Assembly: GCA_965279405.1 (NCBI GenBank)
Contig: OZ257157.1
Span: 930,001 to 994,000, forward strand
Direction: 5' to 3'
Length of the DNA stretch: 64,000 nucleotides
Origin: CBDDIP01 sp965279405
GTDB lineage: Bacteria; Actinomycetota; Acidimicrobiia; Acidimicrobiales; Ilumatobacteraceae
The notes below the pieces were generated by a model that did no database searches, was not told where the DNA came from, and worked only from the letters and a program-made list of their open reading frames with translations. This document shows, piece after piece, positions 1 through 7,958 of this stretch (position 1 is its first letter; each line of letters opens with the position of its first letter). The translations under genes were made by a program, and so were the position numbers.

Positions 1-1
1 C

Positions 2-55
2 GCCACGGTGATCAGCGGGTCGACGGAGTTGAACGTGCCGATCGGAGGAGCTTAG
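2..55 (+). CDS. C-terminal end of an unidentified protein (partial)
   Basis: A reading frame enters from the left edge and ends at TAG (53-55), giving about 17 residues ending in NVPIGGA. Every codon except the last three ends in G or C, as expected of real coding sequence in this genome, and it stops 10 bases before the convergent hydrolase gene. Too little is visible to name the protein; it could also be chance. Confidence 0.4.
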   Translation, partial: ATVISGSTELNVPIGGA

Positions 56-65
56 TGAGCCGGCG

Positions 66-1280
66 TCAGCCGGGCCGGGCGATGCCGACGACCTTGCTCC
101 AGTTCACTGTGGAGATCGAAACGAGTTTGCCTGTGGCCGGTGCATGGATCAGCTGACCGTTGCCGATGTAGATGGCCACGTGGCCGATCGGGCTCTTGTA
201 GAACAGCAGGTCGCCAGGCTGGATCTGGGCTTGCGTGACGTGCGGCAAGGAGGCGTACTGCATTCCGGACTGATGCGGCAGCGAGACGCCCGCTTTCGCC
301 CAGACCCACATCGTCAGGCCGGAGCAGTCAAAGCCCACGGCCGGGTCAGCCTTGAAGGCAACGTACGGAACACCCAGCATTGAGTAGGCAGCGGCGACTG
401 CGATGCCCGCTCGGGACGACGGCGGCGGAGCCGACGGCTGCTGGGGCGGCTGCGTGGTCGGCGGCGCCGTGGCGCCACCGCCGCCGCCGCCACCGGAAGG
501 CGGGTTGGTGGTGGGCGTCGTCGTGCTGCCGCCACCGGTGCTGCCACCGCCGGTGTTGCCACCGCCGCGGGGCGGCTGGGTGGTCGCGGTGACTGCGTTC
601 TTGGCTGCGTCGGCGTTCGCCCGGTCGACGGCTTGCTGGACGACCTCGGCATCGCGGCGGGCCTGCTCCTGGGCGATTGCGTCACCGAGGTCGGCCTGCG
701 CTTGCGCGTAGATCTCCTTGTACTGCGTTTCCAGCTTCTGGCCGGCGGCCATCTTGCTGTCGAGCGTGGCGATCAGCTGATCGAGCTCCTTGTGCTTCGC
801 ATCGAGATCGGTGCGCTGATCCTGCAGGTCGCTGATCAGGCCCTGCAGTTGATCGGCGTTGGCATCACCCGTGTCGAAGGCGACGGAGTTGAGCTGGGTG
901 CGCTGCTGGTCTTCGACGTACGAGCTGGCGCTGCTGAACAGCGGGCTGAGCTCGAAGCCACCGCCCGACGTGTACTTGTTGACGGCGATCTGGGCCAGCT
1001 CGTCCTGCAACTTGGTGAGCTCGCCCTGCTGGGCGTTGACCTTCACCTCGGCGGCGGCGATCTCCTGATCGAGCGCATCCTTGCGGTCCATCGCCGCGCC
1101 GTAGTCCTCGTCCAGCTGACCGATCTGGTTCTGGATGTCCTCCAGCTGGTTGGCGATGCGGTCGACCTTCGCCTGTTGCGACTCGACCCCATCGGCTTGA
1201 GCTGCCTGCAGCGTGGTGAAGAGACCCGCCAGCGCGATGGCCGCGCCGAACAGGAGACGAGAACGAGAGGAAGACACCAT
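66..1280 (-). CDS. RipA-like NlpC/P60 peptidoglycan endopeptidase with coiled-coil N-terminus
   Basis: A 404-aa secreted cell-wall hydrolase expected to cut peptide stems of peptidoglycan outside the membrane. A signal peptide (about 1-29, ending in QAAQA) is followed by a long coiled coil (about 31-230), a Gly/Pro/Thr-rich linker (about 235-290) and a C-terminal NlpC/P60 domain. The catalytic set is visible: Cys319 in FDCSGL, His367 in GHVAIY and His379 in LIHAP. The coiled-coil-linker-NlpC layout is that of actinobacterial RipA/RipC-type division hydrolases, where the coiled coil is autoinhibitory or recruits an activator such as FtsEX (family knowledge). ATG start at 1280. Upstream tandem GTTAC-type repeats may be a response-regulator site. 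Which glycan link or division stage it serves is not readable. Confidence 0.9.
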   Translation of the reverse strand: MVSSSRSRLLFGAAIALAGLFTTLQAAQADGVESQQAKVDRIANQLEDIQNQIGQLDEDYGAAMDRKDALDQEIAAAEVKVNAQQGELTKLQDELAQIAVNKYTSGGGFELSPLFSSASSYVEDQQRTQLNSVAFDTGDANADQLQGLISDLQDQRTDLDAKHKELDQLIATLDSKMAAGQKLETQYKEIYAQAQADLGDAIAQEQARRDAEVVQQAVDRANADAAKNAVTATTQPPRGGGNTGGGSTGGGSTTTPTTNPPSGGGGGGGATAPPTTQPPQQPSAPPPSSRAGIAVAAAYSMLGVPYVAFKADPAVGFDCSGLTMWVWAKAGVSLPHQSGMQYASLPHVTQAQIQPGDLLFYKSPIGHVAIYIGNGQLIHAPATGKLVSISTVNWSKVVGIARPG

Positions 1281-1292
1281 GACGGACGAGAG

Positions 1293-1322
1293 GTTACCAA
1301 TGTTACGAACCTGTTGCGAACC
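1293..1322. promoter_or_regulatory. Tandem direct repeats upstream of the NlpC/P60 gene
   Basis: Two adjacent 11-bp repeats, TGTTACGAACC (1301-1311) and TGTTGCGAACC (1312-1322), follow a third GTTAC at 1293. Eleven-bp tandem half-sites are typical of OmpR-family regulators such as PhoP or MtrA, and MtrA is known to control cell-wall hydrolase genes in actinobacteria. Assignment to MtrA is inference. Confidence 0.4.
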
Positions 1323-1408
1323 AGGCGCCCTCCGTCACACGTGCGGGGCGGTGGGCCAGGAGGTCGTCGAGCGCTGGCGAGCGTGAGCGGAGGTCAACAG
1401 GTTCACGG

Positions 1409-2962
1409 CTACTCCCACTCGATGGTGCCGGGGGGCTTGGAGGTGATGTCGTAGACGACCCGGTTGATGCCGCGGACCTCGTTGATGATCCGGCTCGACA
1501 TCGTCTCCAACAAGTCGTACGGAAGTCGCGCCCAATCGGCGGTCATCGCATCGTCACTCGTGACGGCGCGGATGATGATCGGGTTCTCGTAGGTCCGCTC
1601 GTCACCCATCACGCCCACCGAGCGGATGTCGGCGAGCACGGCGAACGACTGCCACAGCTCGCGCTCGAGGCCCGCCTTGGCGATCTCTTCGCGCACGATC
1701 GCGTCAGCGTGCTGGAGGACGGCGACGCGCTCGGGCGTCACCTCGCCGATGATCCGCACACCGAGGCCGGGGCCGGGGAACGGCTGGCGCAACACGATCT
1801 CGTCGGGCAGGCCGAGCTCGTGGCCGAGCTTGCGCACCTCGTCCTTGAACAGGCTGCGCAACGGCTCGACGAGCTTGAGCGTCATGTCTTCCGGCAGACC
1901 GCCGACGTTGTGGTGGCTCTTGATGACGGCAGCCGTACCGTCGCTACCACCGCTCTCGATGACGTCTGGGTAGAGCGTTCCCTGCACGAGGAACTCGGCG
2001 TCGCTGAGGCCACCGGTGTGCTCCTCGAAGATGCGCACGAACAGCTCGCCGATGATCTTGCGCTTGTCCTCTGGCTCCGTCACCCCGGCGAGCCGCTCGA
2101 AGTAGCGCGGCCCGGCGCTGACGTGGATGAGCTCCAGGCCGAGGTTGCGGCGGAACGTCTCGACGACCTGCTCGCTCTCGCCCTGGCGCATCAGTCCGGT
2201 GTCGACGTAGATGCAGGTCAGCTGCGAGCCGATGGCACGGTGCACGAGCGCTGCGGCGACGGCCGAATCGACGCCGCCGCTGAGGGCGCAGATCACGCGA
2301 CTGCTGCCGACGGTGGCGCGCACCTTGTCGACCTCCCGCTCGATGATCGAGCCCATGGTCCAGCTCGGCTCGATGTTGGCCAGGCGCCACAGGAACTGCT
2401 CGAGCACGGCCATGCCGAACGGCGTGTGCACGACCTCGGGGTGGTACTGCACGCCCCAGATCTTGCGATCGAAGTCCTCCAGCGCGGCCACCGGAGCGTC
2501 GGCCGTCGTGGCGGTGGCGGTGAACCCCTCGGGCACGCGGGTGACCGCGTCGAAGTGGCTCATCCACACGTCCTGCTCGGCAGGGATGCCGTCGTGCAGG
2601 AGCGTGGATGTGGAGCCGGCGATTCGGGTGACCTTGGTGCGGCCGTACTCGCCACGCATGCCGCGGCCGACCTCGCCACCGAGCTGCTGGGCGATCAGCT
2701 GCACGCCGTAGCAGATGCCGAGGATCGGGATGCCGAGGTCGTAGATCGCCGGGTCGAGGGCCGGCGCGCCGTCGACGTGCACGCTCTTCGGGCCGCCGGA
2801 GAGGATGATCGCCGCCGGCGGGTCGGCCGCGACCTCGGCAGCGGTGATGCGGTGAGGGACGATCTCGGAGTAGACGGACAGCTCGCGCACGCGGCGGGCG
2901 ATGAGCTGTGCGTACTGCGCTCCGAAGTCCACCACCAGCACGGTTTGCGAACGTTGCGGCAT
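1409..2962 (-). CDS. guaA: GMP synthase (glutamine-hydrolysing)
   Basis: Cytoplasmic enzyme converting XMP to GMP with ATP and glutamine, the last step of guanine nucleotide synthesis. The 517-aa product has the class I glutamine amidotransferase domain first (catalytic Cys in GICYGVQ; His/Glu in QYHPE), then the ATP pyrophosphatase domain with its P-loop (ALSGGVDSA) and the C-terminal dimerisation domain ending in GTIEWE, as in all GuaA. I start at MPQRSQTV because it places VLVVDFGAQY at the usual distance from the N-terminus; an in-frame start 21 bases upstream (2983) is possible. It lies alone between the NlpC/P60 gene and a divergent small membrane protein. Confidence 0.97.
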   Translation of the reverse strand: MPQRSQTVLVVDFGAQYAQLIARRVRELSVYSEIVPHRITAAEVAADPPAAIILSGGPKSVHVDGAPALDPAIYDLGIPILGICYGVQLIAQQLGGEVGRGMRGEYGRTKVTRIAGSTSTLLHDGIPAEQDVWMSHFDAVTRVPEGFTATATTADAPVAALEDFDRKIWGVQYHPEVVHTPFGMAVLEQFLWRLANIEPSWTMGSIIEREVDKVRATVGSSRVICALSGGVDSAVAAALVHRAIGSQLTCIYVDTGLMRQGESEQVVETFRRNLGLELIHVSAGPRYFERLAGVTEPEDKRKIIGELFVRIFEEHTGGLSDAEFLVQGTLYPDVIESGGSDGTAAVIKSHHNVGGLPEDMTLKLVEPLRSLFKDEVRKLGHELGLPDEIVLRQPFPGPGLGVRIIGEVTPERVAVLQHADAIVREEIAKAGLERELWQSFAVLADIRSVGVMGDERTYENPIIIRAVTSDDAMTADWARLPYDLLETMSSRIINEVRGINRVVYDITSKPPGTIEWE

Positions 2963-3034
2963 TGGGCGATGGTACGCGAGCACCGCTGACTTGCCCGACT
3001 TTGTGACGAGCGCAACGGGTGCGACGATGTCGGC

Positions 3035-3370
3035 GTGTCACGAACCCTTCGCAGTGCCCTGTTCGCGGTGCTGCTCGTGTTCGCCGCGCCCGGCGCGGCG
3101 CTGGCGTCGGCGCCGAGATCAACCCCACCGATCTCGGAGCCCGCTCCCCCGGTGACCAACGACTTCATCCCGCAGGATCAGAACCTGTCCGACTGCATCG
3201 GCACACTCGAGCGCGCCGGCTGCGGCAGCTCGAACAAGGGCGGCTACCACTTCTACCTCGTCATGCTGGCGCTGGCCGGCGGGTTGAGCGTGATCGGCTG
3301 GCGGATCGCTCGCTCGGTGAAGTCCCGCGACCGCGAGGCCATCGAGCACCCGACGACGACCACGTTCTAG
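3035..3370 (+). CDS. Small secreted/membrane protein of unknown function
   Basis: A 111-aa protein starting at GTG, divergent from guaA. It has a clear N-terminal signal peptide (about 1-25, hydrophobic core then PGAALASA), a Pro-rich stretch, a short extracytoplasmic segment with two cysteines (SDCIGTLERAGCGSS), one transmembrane helix (about 74-92) and a basic cytoplasmic tail ending in four threonines. The two cysteines could form a disulfide outside the membrane. I do not recognise the family; the topology suggests a small envelope protein with most of its conserved residues outside. Confidence 0.75.
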   Translation: MSRTLRSALFAVLLVFAAPGAALASAPRSTPPISEPAPPVTNDFIPQDQNLSDCIGTLERAGCGSSNKGGYHFYLVMLALAGGLSVIGWRIARSVKSRDREAIEHPTTTTF

Positions 3371-3379
3371 GCACCTCCG

Positions 3380-4306
3380 TCAGCGCGCTGCCAGCAGGTC
3401 GCTGCAGAACGCCGTCGTGCCGCTGACGAGCGCGTGCGGCGCCTCCCACGGGACGAAGTGGCCGCAGTCGCGCAGCAGGAACGGGCCGACGTGGTGGGCG
3501 AAGACCTCGGCCGCCATGCGGTCGAAGGCCGGGTAGATGACGTGGTCGCTCGTGCCGTGGAGGATCAACGTCGGCGTGCGCTCGTTGCGGGCGAGGATGC
3601 CCGGCCCGCTGCGCTTGGCCTCGTCGAAGGAGCTCTCGTAGCCGCCGAAGCTGGCGCGCAGGTGGTCGGCGTCGCCGAACGGCTCGGTGTGGAACGCGAC
3701 GGCCTCGTCGTCGAACGCGCCGGGGTGGCCCCAGAAGCGGCTCGTGTAGAAGGTGGCGATGTAGCGCCGGCGTTGCTCGGGCGTCGTCAGCTCGGCGGCG
3801 AGGCCATCGGGGTCCAGGCCTTGGCGCAGGAAGTAGTCGGCGGCCTCGCGTGCCGGTCGTGTGCCGGGGATGCCGGCCATGCGGTCCTTGAGGTACGGCA
3901 GCGGTGAGTTGAACAGCACCATCCGGTCGACCCAATCGGGGTGTCGCAGTGCGAGGTCCTGCACCACCGGCCCGCCGAGGTCGCCGCCGACGAGCACGAC
4001 GCGCTCGTGACCGAGGTGGTCGTGGACGAGCGCGTGCAGATCGTGGACGTGGCTGACGACGTCGTGGAACCCGTCGGGCCCGAGCTCGCTGTCGCCGAAG
4101 CCGCGCAGGTCGGGCACGATCACCTCGAAGCCCGCGTCGACGAGGGGTTGGATCACGCGCCAGAAGATCCGCTTGGACTCCGGCCAGCCGTGCACGCACA
4201 GCAGCGGCACACCGCCGACGCCCTCGCGCACGAACGCCTGGCGGAACCCGCGCGGGTTGGCGTGGTGGACCTCGAAGCGCTGCGGATCGGTGTCGGGGCT
4301 CGGCAT
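3380..4306 (-). CDS. Alpha/beta hydrolase, epoxide hydrolase / haloacetate dehalogenase type
   Basis: A 308-aa alpha/beta hydrolase. The oxyanion-hole motif HGWPES, the nucleophile elbow GGDLGG with Asp as nucleophile, and the C-terminal histidine in DCGHFVPWE form the triad of the epoxide hydrolase and haloalkane/haloacetate dehalogenase branch rather than the serine esterase branch. The substrate is not readable: the cap region (about 130-220) carries Tyr and Trp residues (RRYIATFYTSRFWG) compatible with epoxide activation. It is cytoplasmic, without a signal peptide, and is the last chromosomal-type gene before the copper island. Confidence 0.85.
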   Translation of the reverse strand: MPSPDTDPQRFEVHHANPRGFRQAFVREGVGGVPLLCVHGWPESKRIFWRVIQPLVDAGFEVIVPDLRGFGDSELGPDGFHDVVSHVHDLHALVHDHLGHERVVLVGGDLGGPVVQDLALRHPDWVDRMVLFNSPLPYLKDRMAGIPGTRPAREAADYFLRQGLDPDGLAAELTTPEQRRRYIATFYTSRFWGHPGAFDDEAVAFHTEPFGDADHLRASFGGYESSFDEAKRSGPGILARNERTPTLILHGTSDHVIYPAFDRMAAEVFAHHVGPFLLRDCGHFVPWEAPHALVSGTTAFCSDLLAAR

Positions 4307-4358
4307 GTCGGGTGACGCTATGGCGTTCCTGCAGCGCCCTCGGGTGTCGAAGGGTTGC

Positions 4359-4375
4359 TACTAAACCCTGTAGTA
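4359..4375. promoter_or_regulatory. BlaI/CopY-type operator (site A) in front of lgt
   Basis: TACTAAA-CCC-TGTAGTA, one of seven copies of a palindrome with consensus TACTACA-N3-TGTAGTA. A TANNNT-type -10 box (TAGTTT, 4374-4379) overlaps its right arm and sits 6 bases before the ATG at 4386, so transcription is probably leaderless and blocked when the repressor is bound. Confidence 0.8.
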
Positions 4376-4385
4376 GTTTGGTCCT

Positions 4386-5330
4386 ATGATGGCGTCCGCC
4401 TTTGTCGAGGCACTACCCAGCCCACCGGGCTCGACGATCTCCCTTGGTCCGCTCCGTCTGAACGCGTACGGGATGATGATCGCCCTTGGGATCCTCGCCG
4501 CCGTGATGTTGGCGTCGCGCAGGCTGGAAGCCGCCAAGGGAGGCACGAGGGACGACATGGTCTCAATCGCCGTCTGGGGCGTAGTTGCTGGGGTCGTGGG
4601 CGCTCGCTTTTACCACGTGGTGACCGATGTCGAGCTCTTTCGAGGCCGGTGGGAGCGAGTGCCGATGGTCTGGAAGGGAGGCCTAGGCATCCCGGGTGGG
4701 CTGTTGGGAGGGGTGTTCGGAGGTCTGATCGCGGCTCGGCGGCGGGGGGTCGCCGTGGCAAGCGTCTTGACCGCTTCGGCGCCTGCCATTCCGCTGGCGC
4801 AATCGATCGGACGCTGGGGAAACTGGTGGAACCAGGAGCTCTTCGGCGGGCCAACGAGTCTCCCGTGGGCGCTGAGAGTGTCGGCGGACAAAGTCCCGGC
4901 AGTCTTCGCGCCCGGGACCACGTTTCACCCGACGTTCCTGTACGAATCACTGTGGACGCTGATGCTCTGCTTGGTGCTGCTCTGCGTGGACAAGATCATG
5001 ACGCTGCGTCCGGGTCGGTTGTTCGCGCTGTACGTCGTCGGTTACTTCAGCGGCCGGTTCTGGATCGAAGGGTTGCGCATCGATCGAGCCCATGAGTTCG
5101 CCGGACTGAGACTCAACCAATGGGTCTCGATCGGCCTCGTCTCCGCATCCTCCGCCTACCTGATCGCCGACGCCAGTTTGCATCGGCGCGAACGCCGCTT
5201 GGTTCAGGCCGTCGGGCCAGAGGCGAGGTCAGGGGGCGTGGTCCATCCCGGGCATGCCGAGCGAGAGGTAGAGCGCGGCGATCACAGCGATGAGCGTGAC
5301 GGCTCCGGCAACGATCTTGCCGGCCATTGA
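4386..5330 (+). CDS. lgt: Prolipoprotein diacylglyceryl transferase, island copy
   Basis: A 314-aa membrane enzyme that transfers diacylglycerol from phosphatidylglycerol to the lipobox cysteine of prolipoproteins. It shows the Lgt signature (GRWGNWWNQELFG, residues 142-154), the GGLGIPGG segment and the HPTFLYES motif, with about seven transmembrane helices. There is no Shine-Dalgarno; the -10 box spacing indicates a leaderless mRNA starting at the ATG. The last 35 or so residues are hydrophilic and antisense to the 39-aa gene at 5229-5348, so the reading frame may have lost its original stop. Its operator ties it to the copper regulon, where it could lipidate the multicopper oxidase and DUF305 lipoproteins (inference). 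A housekeeping lgt presumably exists elsewhere. Confidence 0.93.
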   Translation: MMASAFVEALPSPPGSTISLGPLRLNAYGMMIALGILAAVMLASRRLEAAKGGTRDDMVSIAVWGVVAGVVGARFYHVVTDVELFRGRWERVPMVWKGGLGIPGGLLGGVFGGLIAARRRGVAVASVLTASAPAIPLAQSIGRWGNWWNQELFGGPTSLPWALRVSADKVPAVFAPGTTFHPTFLYESLWTLMLCLVLLCVDKIMTLRPGRLFALYVVGYFSGRFWIEGLRIDRAHEFAGLRLNQWVSIGLVSASSAYLIADASLHRRERRLVQAVGPEARSGGVVHPGHAEREVERGDHSDERDGSGNDLAGH

Positions 5331-5348
5331 CCGGTCGTCATCGTTCAC
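5229..5348 (-). CDS. 39-aa single-pass membrane peptide with Met/His tail
   Basis: A GTG start at 5348 gives a 39-residue peptide: acidic N-terminus (NDDDRS), one transmembrane helix (about 9-30) and an extracytoplasmic tail GMPGMDHAP. Methionine and histidine in the tail are typical soft-metal ligands, so a copper-handling role is plausible but unproven. It overlaps the end of the preceding membrane-protein gene by 11 bases in the same direction, as expected for an operon with the multicopper oxidase, and overlaps the 3' end of lgt on the other strand by 102 bases. It is too short for standard gene-calling cut-offs. Confidence 0.6.
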   Translation of the reverse strand: MNDDDRSMAGKIVAGAVTLIAVIAALYLSLGMPGMDHAP

Positions 5349-5721
5349 GGTCGAACCACCCGAGCCACCAGGTCGACCAAGCCGCGAGGGCGAAGCCCAG
5401 GAACATGTAGCCAGCGTTGTGGCCGCCTGGCAGCAAGGCAACAGAAGGACTGAGCAGCATGATCTGGTTGAGCAGGAAGGTGACCACCGCCACCGCGAGC
5501 ATCACGTAGCCAGTCACCTTGTGCCAGGTTGGTCGCAGGCGTACGGATTTGCGCTTCGGCGTGTAGCGGGAGGTCGGCTCCAGCTGTTCGGGAGTACGGC
5601 GGCGATCGAGCGCCCCCATCCCATCTGGTTCACGGTTCGCGCGGTCCGGCATCGCTGCCGGTCGCGTCAGCGGCCCTTGATGGATCCCGCCTGGGGCGAT
5701 GCGGCGTTTGTTGGGCGGCAT
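5338..5721 (-). CDS. Two-helix membrane protein of the multicopper oxidase operon
   Basis: A 127-aa protein with a basic, proline-rich cytoplasmic N-terminus (about 1-65) and two transmembrane helices (about 69-92 and 102-120) joined by a short loop containing PGGHNAGYM. It begins 9 bases after the multicopper oxidase stop and overlaps the next small gene, so the three are probably one transcript. I do not recognise a named family. The His/Asn/Tyr/Met loop would face the periplasmic side and might contact the oxidase or bind metal; that is inference. Confidence 0.8.
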   Translation of the reverse strand: MPPNKRRIAPGGIHQGPLTRPAAMPDRANREPDGMGALDRRRTPEQLEPTSRYTPKRKSVRLRPTWHKVTGYVMLAVAVVTFLLNQIMLLSPSVALLPGGHNAGYMFLGFALAAWSTWWLGWFDRER

Positions 5722-5730
5722 GGTGATCTC

Positions 5731-7206
5731 TCAGTCGTCGTTCGGCATGTAGCTGATCAAGGTCGCCATGCCACCCACGAGGTGATAGGCGTTGTGGCAG
5801 TGCAACATCCAAGTACCCGGATTGTTCGCGCGTAGCGTCCACGAGATGGACGAGTTCGGGAGGATGTTCACGGTGTCCTTGCGCGGGCCGCCACGCAACG
5901 CGTCGAGCTGAGGCGTGTGCCCGTGGAGGTGCATCGGGTGCCACATGGAAGTCGTGTTCGTGATCTGGAAGGTGACCCACTCTCCGTCGACGAGGTCGAT
6001 CTTCTCGTTGTCGATGCCGTACCGCCTGCCGTCGATGCCCCAGTCGAATGCCGACATCCCGCCGGTCAGCTCGACTGCGATCGTGCGGTGCTCCGGCGGT
6101 TCGAGCCGGACTGCCTCCACAGCCTGGAGCGAGCTGTACCGCAGCCAGTCACCGTCGAGGTTGGCGAGGTCAGCGGAAAGAGTTGGCGCCTCCGATGTTG
6201 CAGCGTCTGCAGTACGAAGGATGGCGCCCGCGTAGCCAGCCTTTCCTTCGGCAACTGCTATGACCGGCCAGGCGCCGCTCTGCGCATCGTAGATGACGTC
6301 GTAACGCTCACCCATCCCGAGGATGAGCGCATCGACTTCGACAGGGATGACCGGAAAGCCGTCCGCGTGCGTGACCGTCAGCCGGTGCCCACCAATCGCG
6401 AACCGATACGCGGTGTCACTGGCAGCGTTGACGATCCGCAACCGAACGCGGTCGCCCCGGTCGGGACGCGGTTCGAGCGTGAGCGGGTCGGCGAGCGGAC
6501 GACCGTTGATGAGGTGATACAGGTAAGAGACGTCGCCTGCGTCTCCGCCGAGGAGCGGCGACGTGTTCATCGCGCCTTTGACCGAGGTCGTGCCGCCCGC
6601 TCCTCTCAGGCGCTCCAGTTCCGCTTCCGGCGAACTCGTTCCACCGTCAAGCCAGTCGTCGAGGACGATCAGCTGCTCGGTGTCGTAGTGCATTGGCTCC
6701 GCCGGATCGTCAACGATGAGCGGCGCATAGAGCCCCTTGTCGAGCTGCACGCCGTGGTGCGGGTGAAACCAGTAGGTGCCCGGGTCCGGCGCGATGAACC
6801 GGTAGACGAACGATTTGCCGGCGCCAATCGCGGGCTGCGTGACGTCCGGGACACCGTCTACTGCATTCGGTACAGCGAGTCCGTGCCAGTGAATCGAGGT
6901 CGGCTCGACCATGCCGTTGTTCAAGGTGACTTCGATGAGTTCACCCGCTGTTGCTCGCAGCAGAGGGCCAGGTACGGAAGCGTTGTATGCCGTTGTCCGG
7001 TGGACCGTCCCTGCGAGGTCCAGTTCGAACGACTCCGCCCGGAGCCGGACTGACACGTCCGCTGAGCGCCCGGGGAGCGGATCGCGGAGCGACGGCAATG
7101 TGCTCATCGCCTCACTCGCTTGCCGCCGAGCCGCACTGCAGCCGGCTGCCAGAGTCGCTGCTGCGCCGAACTGAAGGAATCGCCGTCTGGTTTGTCGTTC
7201 AACCAT
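5731..7206 (-). CDS. Multicopper oxidase, Tat-exported lipoprotein
   Basis: A 491-aa three-domain multicopper oxidase; enzymes of this family oxidise Cu(I) outside the membrane and so detoxify it. The N-terminus has a twin-arginine signal (RRRFLQF, residues 7-13) running into a lipobox (LAAGC, Cys23), so it should be exported folded and anchored by lipid. All four copper-binding segments are present: HWHG, HPHH, HPMHLHGH and HCHNAYHLVGGM. The start codon directly abuts operator site B and a TAATGT -10 box lies 6 bases upstream of it, indicating a leaderless message under repressor control. It heads an operon with two small membrane proteins. It resembles mycobacterial MmcO and the CueO/CopA oxidases in logic. 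Confidence 0.95.
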   Translation of the reverse strand: MVERQTRRRFLQFGAAATLAAGCSAARRQASEAMSTLPSLRDPLPGRSADVSVRLRAESFELDLAGTVHRTTAYNASVPGPLLRATAGELIEVTLNNGMVEPTSIHWHGLAVPNAVDGVPDVTQPAIGAGKSFVYRFIAPDPGTYWFHPHHGVQLDKGLYAPLIVDDPAEPMHYDTEQLIVLDDWLDGGTSSPEAELERLRGAGGTTSVKGAMNTSPLLGGDAGDVSYLYHLINGRPLADPLTLEPRPDRGDRVRLRIVNAASDTAYRFAIGGHRLTVTHADGFPVIPVEVDALILGMGERYDVIYDAQSGAWPVIAVAEGKAGYAGAILRTADAATSEAPTLSADLANLDGDWLRYSSLQAVEAVRLEPPEHRTIAVELTGGMSAFDWGIDGRRYGIDNEKIDLVDGEWVTFQITNTTSMWHPMHLHGHTPQLDALRGGPRKDTVNILPNSSISWTLRANNPGTWMLHCHNAYHLVGGMATLISYMPNDD

Positions 7207-7208
7207 AT

Positions 7209-7225
7209 TACTACATTATGTAGTA
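7209..7225. promoter_or_regulatory. BlaI/CopY-type operator (site B), multicopper oxidase promoter
   Basis: TACTACA-TTA-TGTAGTA, the best copy; extended to 7207-7227 it is a perfect 21-bp inverted repeat around one central base. On the minus strand TAATGT (7213-7218) in its centre is a good -10 box placed for a start at the ATG at 7206, so repressor and RNA polymerase would compete directly. Confidence 0.88.
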
Positions 7226-7241
7226 ATAGGCCGGACGACAA

Positions 7242-7958
7242 CTAGACAGGTGGCCAACCGGCGCGCGCAAGCCAAGTCTGGACGCCAACGAAGATGGTCG
7301 ACCAAGCCCCCGACGCGTACAGCACGCCACTTGCGACCATCACCGAACCGGTGACCAACTGCATCGACCGTGCGTGGCGGCTGATCCAGTGACGCATTCG
7401 AGCTGATCGATCGAACCAGACGGCGGCAAGCAGAAAAGGTGCGCCCAGCCCAGCCGAGTACGCCATGAGGAGCAGCACACCCTGAGCCAGCGATGCGTCC
7501 GCCGCCGCCTTTGTGAGGATCACGGCAAGGACGGGCCCGACACACGGAGTCCATCCGGCGGCAAAGACCGCACCGAGCACGATTGCCCGTCGCGGTCCTC
7601 CAGCCAAGCGGTCCAGCGCCACGAAACGTTGCTCGGTCGCCAAGAGGTTCCATTTTACGACGCCCAGGATCTGCAGACCGAAGAGCACCAGGACAGCTCC
7701 ACCGATTCGAAGCATCAGGACGAGGTGATCGTAAAGGGCCGACCCGATCGCCGAGGCAGCCGCACCGAGCGCAACGAACACAGCGGCGAACCCCATGACG
7801 AACCCGATCGCACCCGCCGCCGCCGGTCGGCGACCATCGCTGCGAACGGGCGAAGCGACAGCGGCGAGGAAGCCGGGAATGACAGGAAGCACGCACGGCG
7901 ACGCCGCCGAGACGAAACCAGCGAGCATTGCCAGCCCCGGCATCGCGAAGGTGTTCAC
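7242..7958 (-). CDS. ccdA: CcdA/DsbD-type thiol-disulfide transporter
   Basis: A 238-aa six-helix membrane protein that passes reducing equivalents from cytoplasmic thioredoxin to extracytoplasmic thiol proteins. The two redox cysteines are visible in the first and fourth helices (SPCVLP and GWTPCVGP). Its GTG start overlaps the stop of the upstream membrane-protein gene by 4 bases, so it is the last gene of a translationally coupled operon with the TlpA-like protein at 8662-9219, its obvious partner. Under copper stress the pair could reduce wrongly formed disulfides or metallated thiols (inference). Cytochrome c maturation is an alternative role, but no ccs genes are nearby. Confidence 0.92.
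   Translation of the reverse strand: MNTFAMPGLAMLAGFVSAASPCVLPVIPGFLAAVASPVRSDGRRPAAAGAIGFVMGFAAVFVALGAAASAIGSALYDHLVLMLRIGGAVLVLFGLQILGVVKWNLLATEQRFVALDRLAGGPRRAIVLGAVFAAGWTPCVGPVLAVILTKAAADASLAQGVLLLMAYSAGLGAPFLLAAVWFDRSARMRHWISRHARSMQLVTGSVMVASGVLYASGAWSTIFVGVQTWLARAGWPPV

Noticed and set aside
440..600. Repetitive GC-rich stretch considered as a non-coding repeat
   Set aside because: It is the Pro/Gly/Thr-rich linker of the NlpC/P60 protein and stays in frame.
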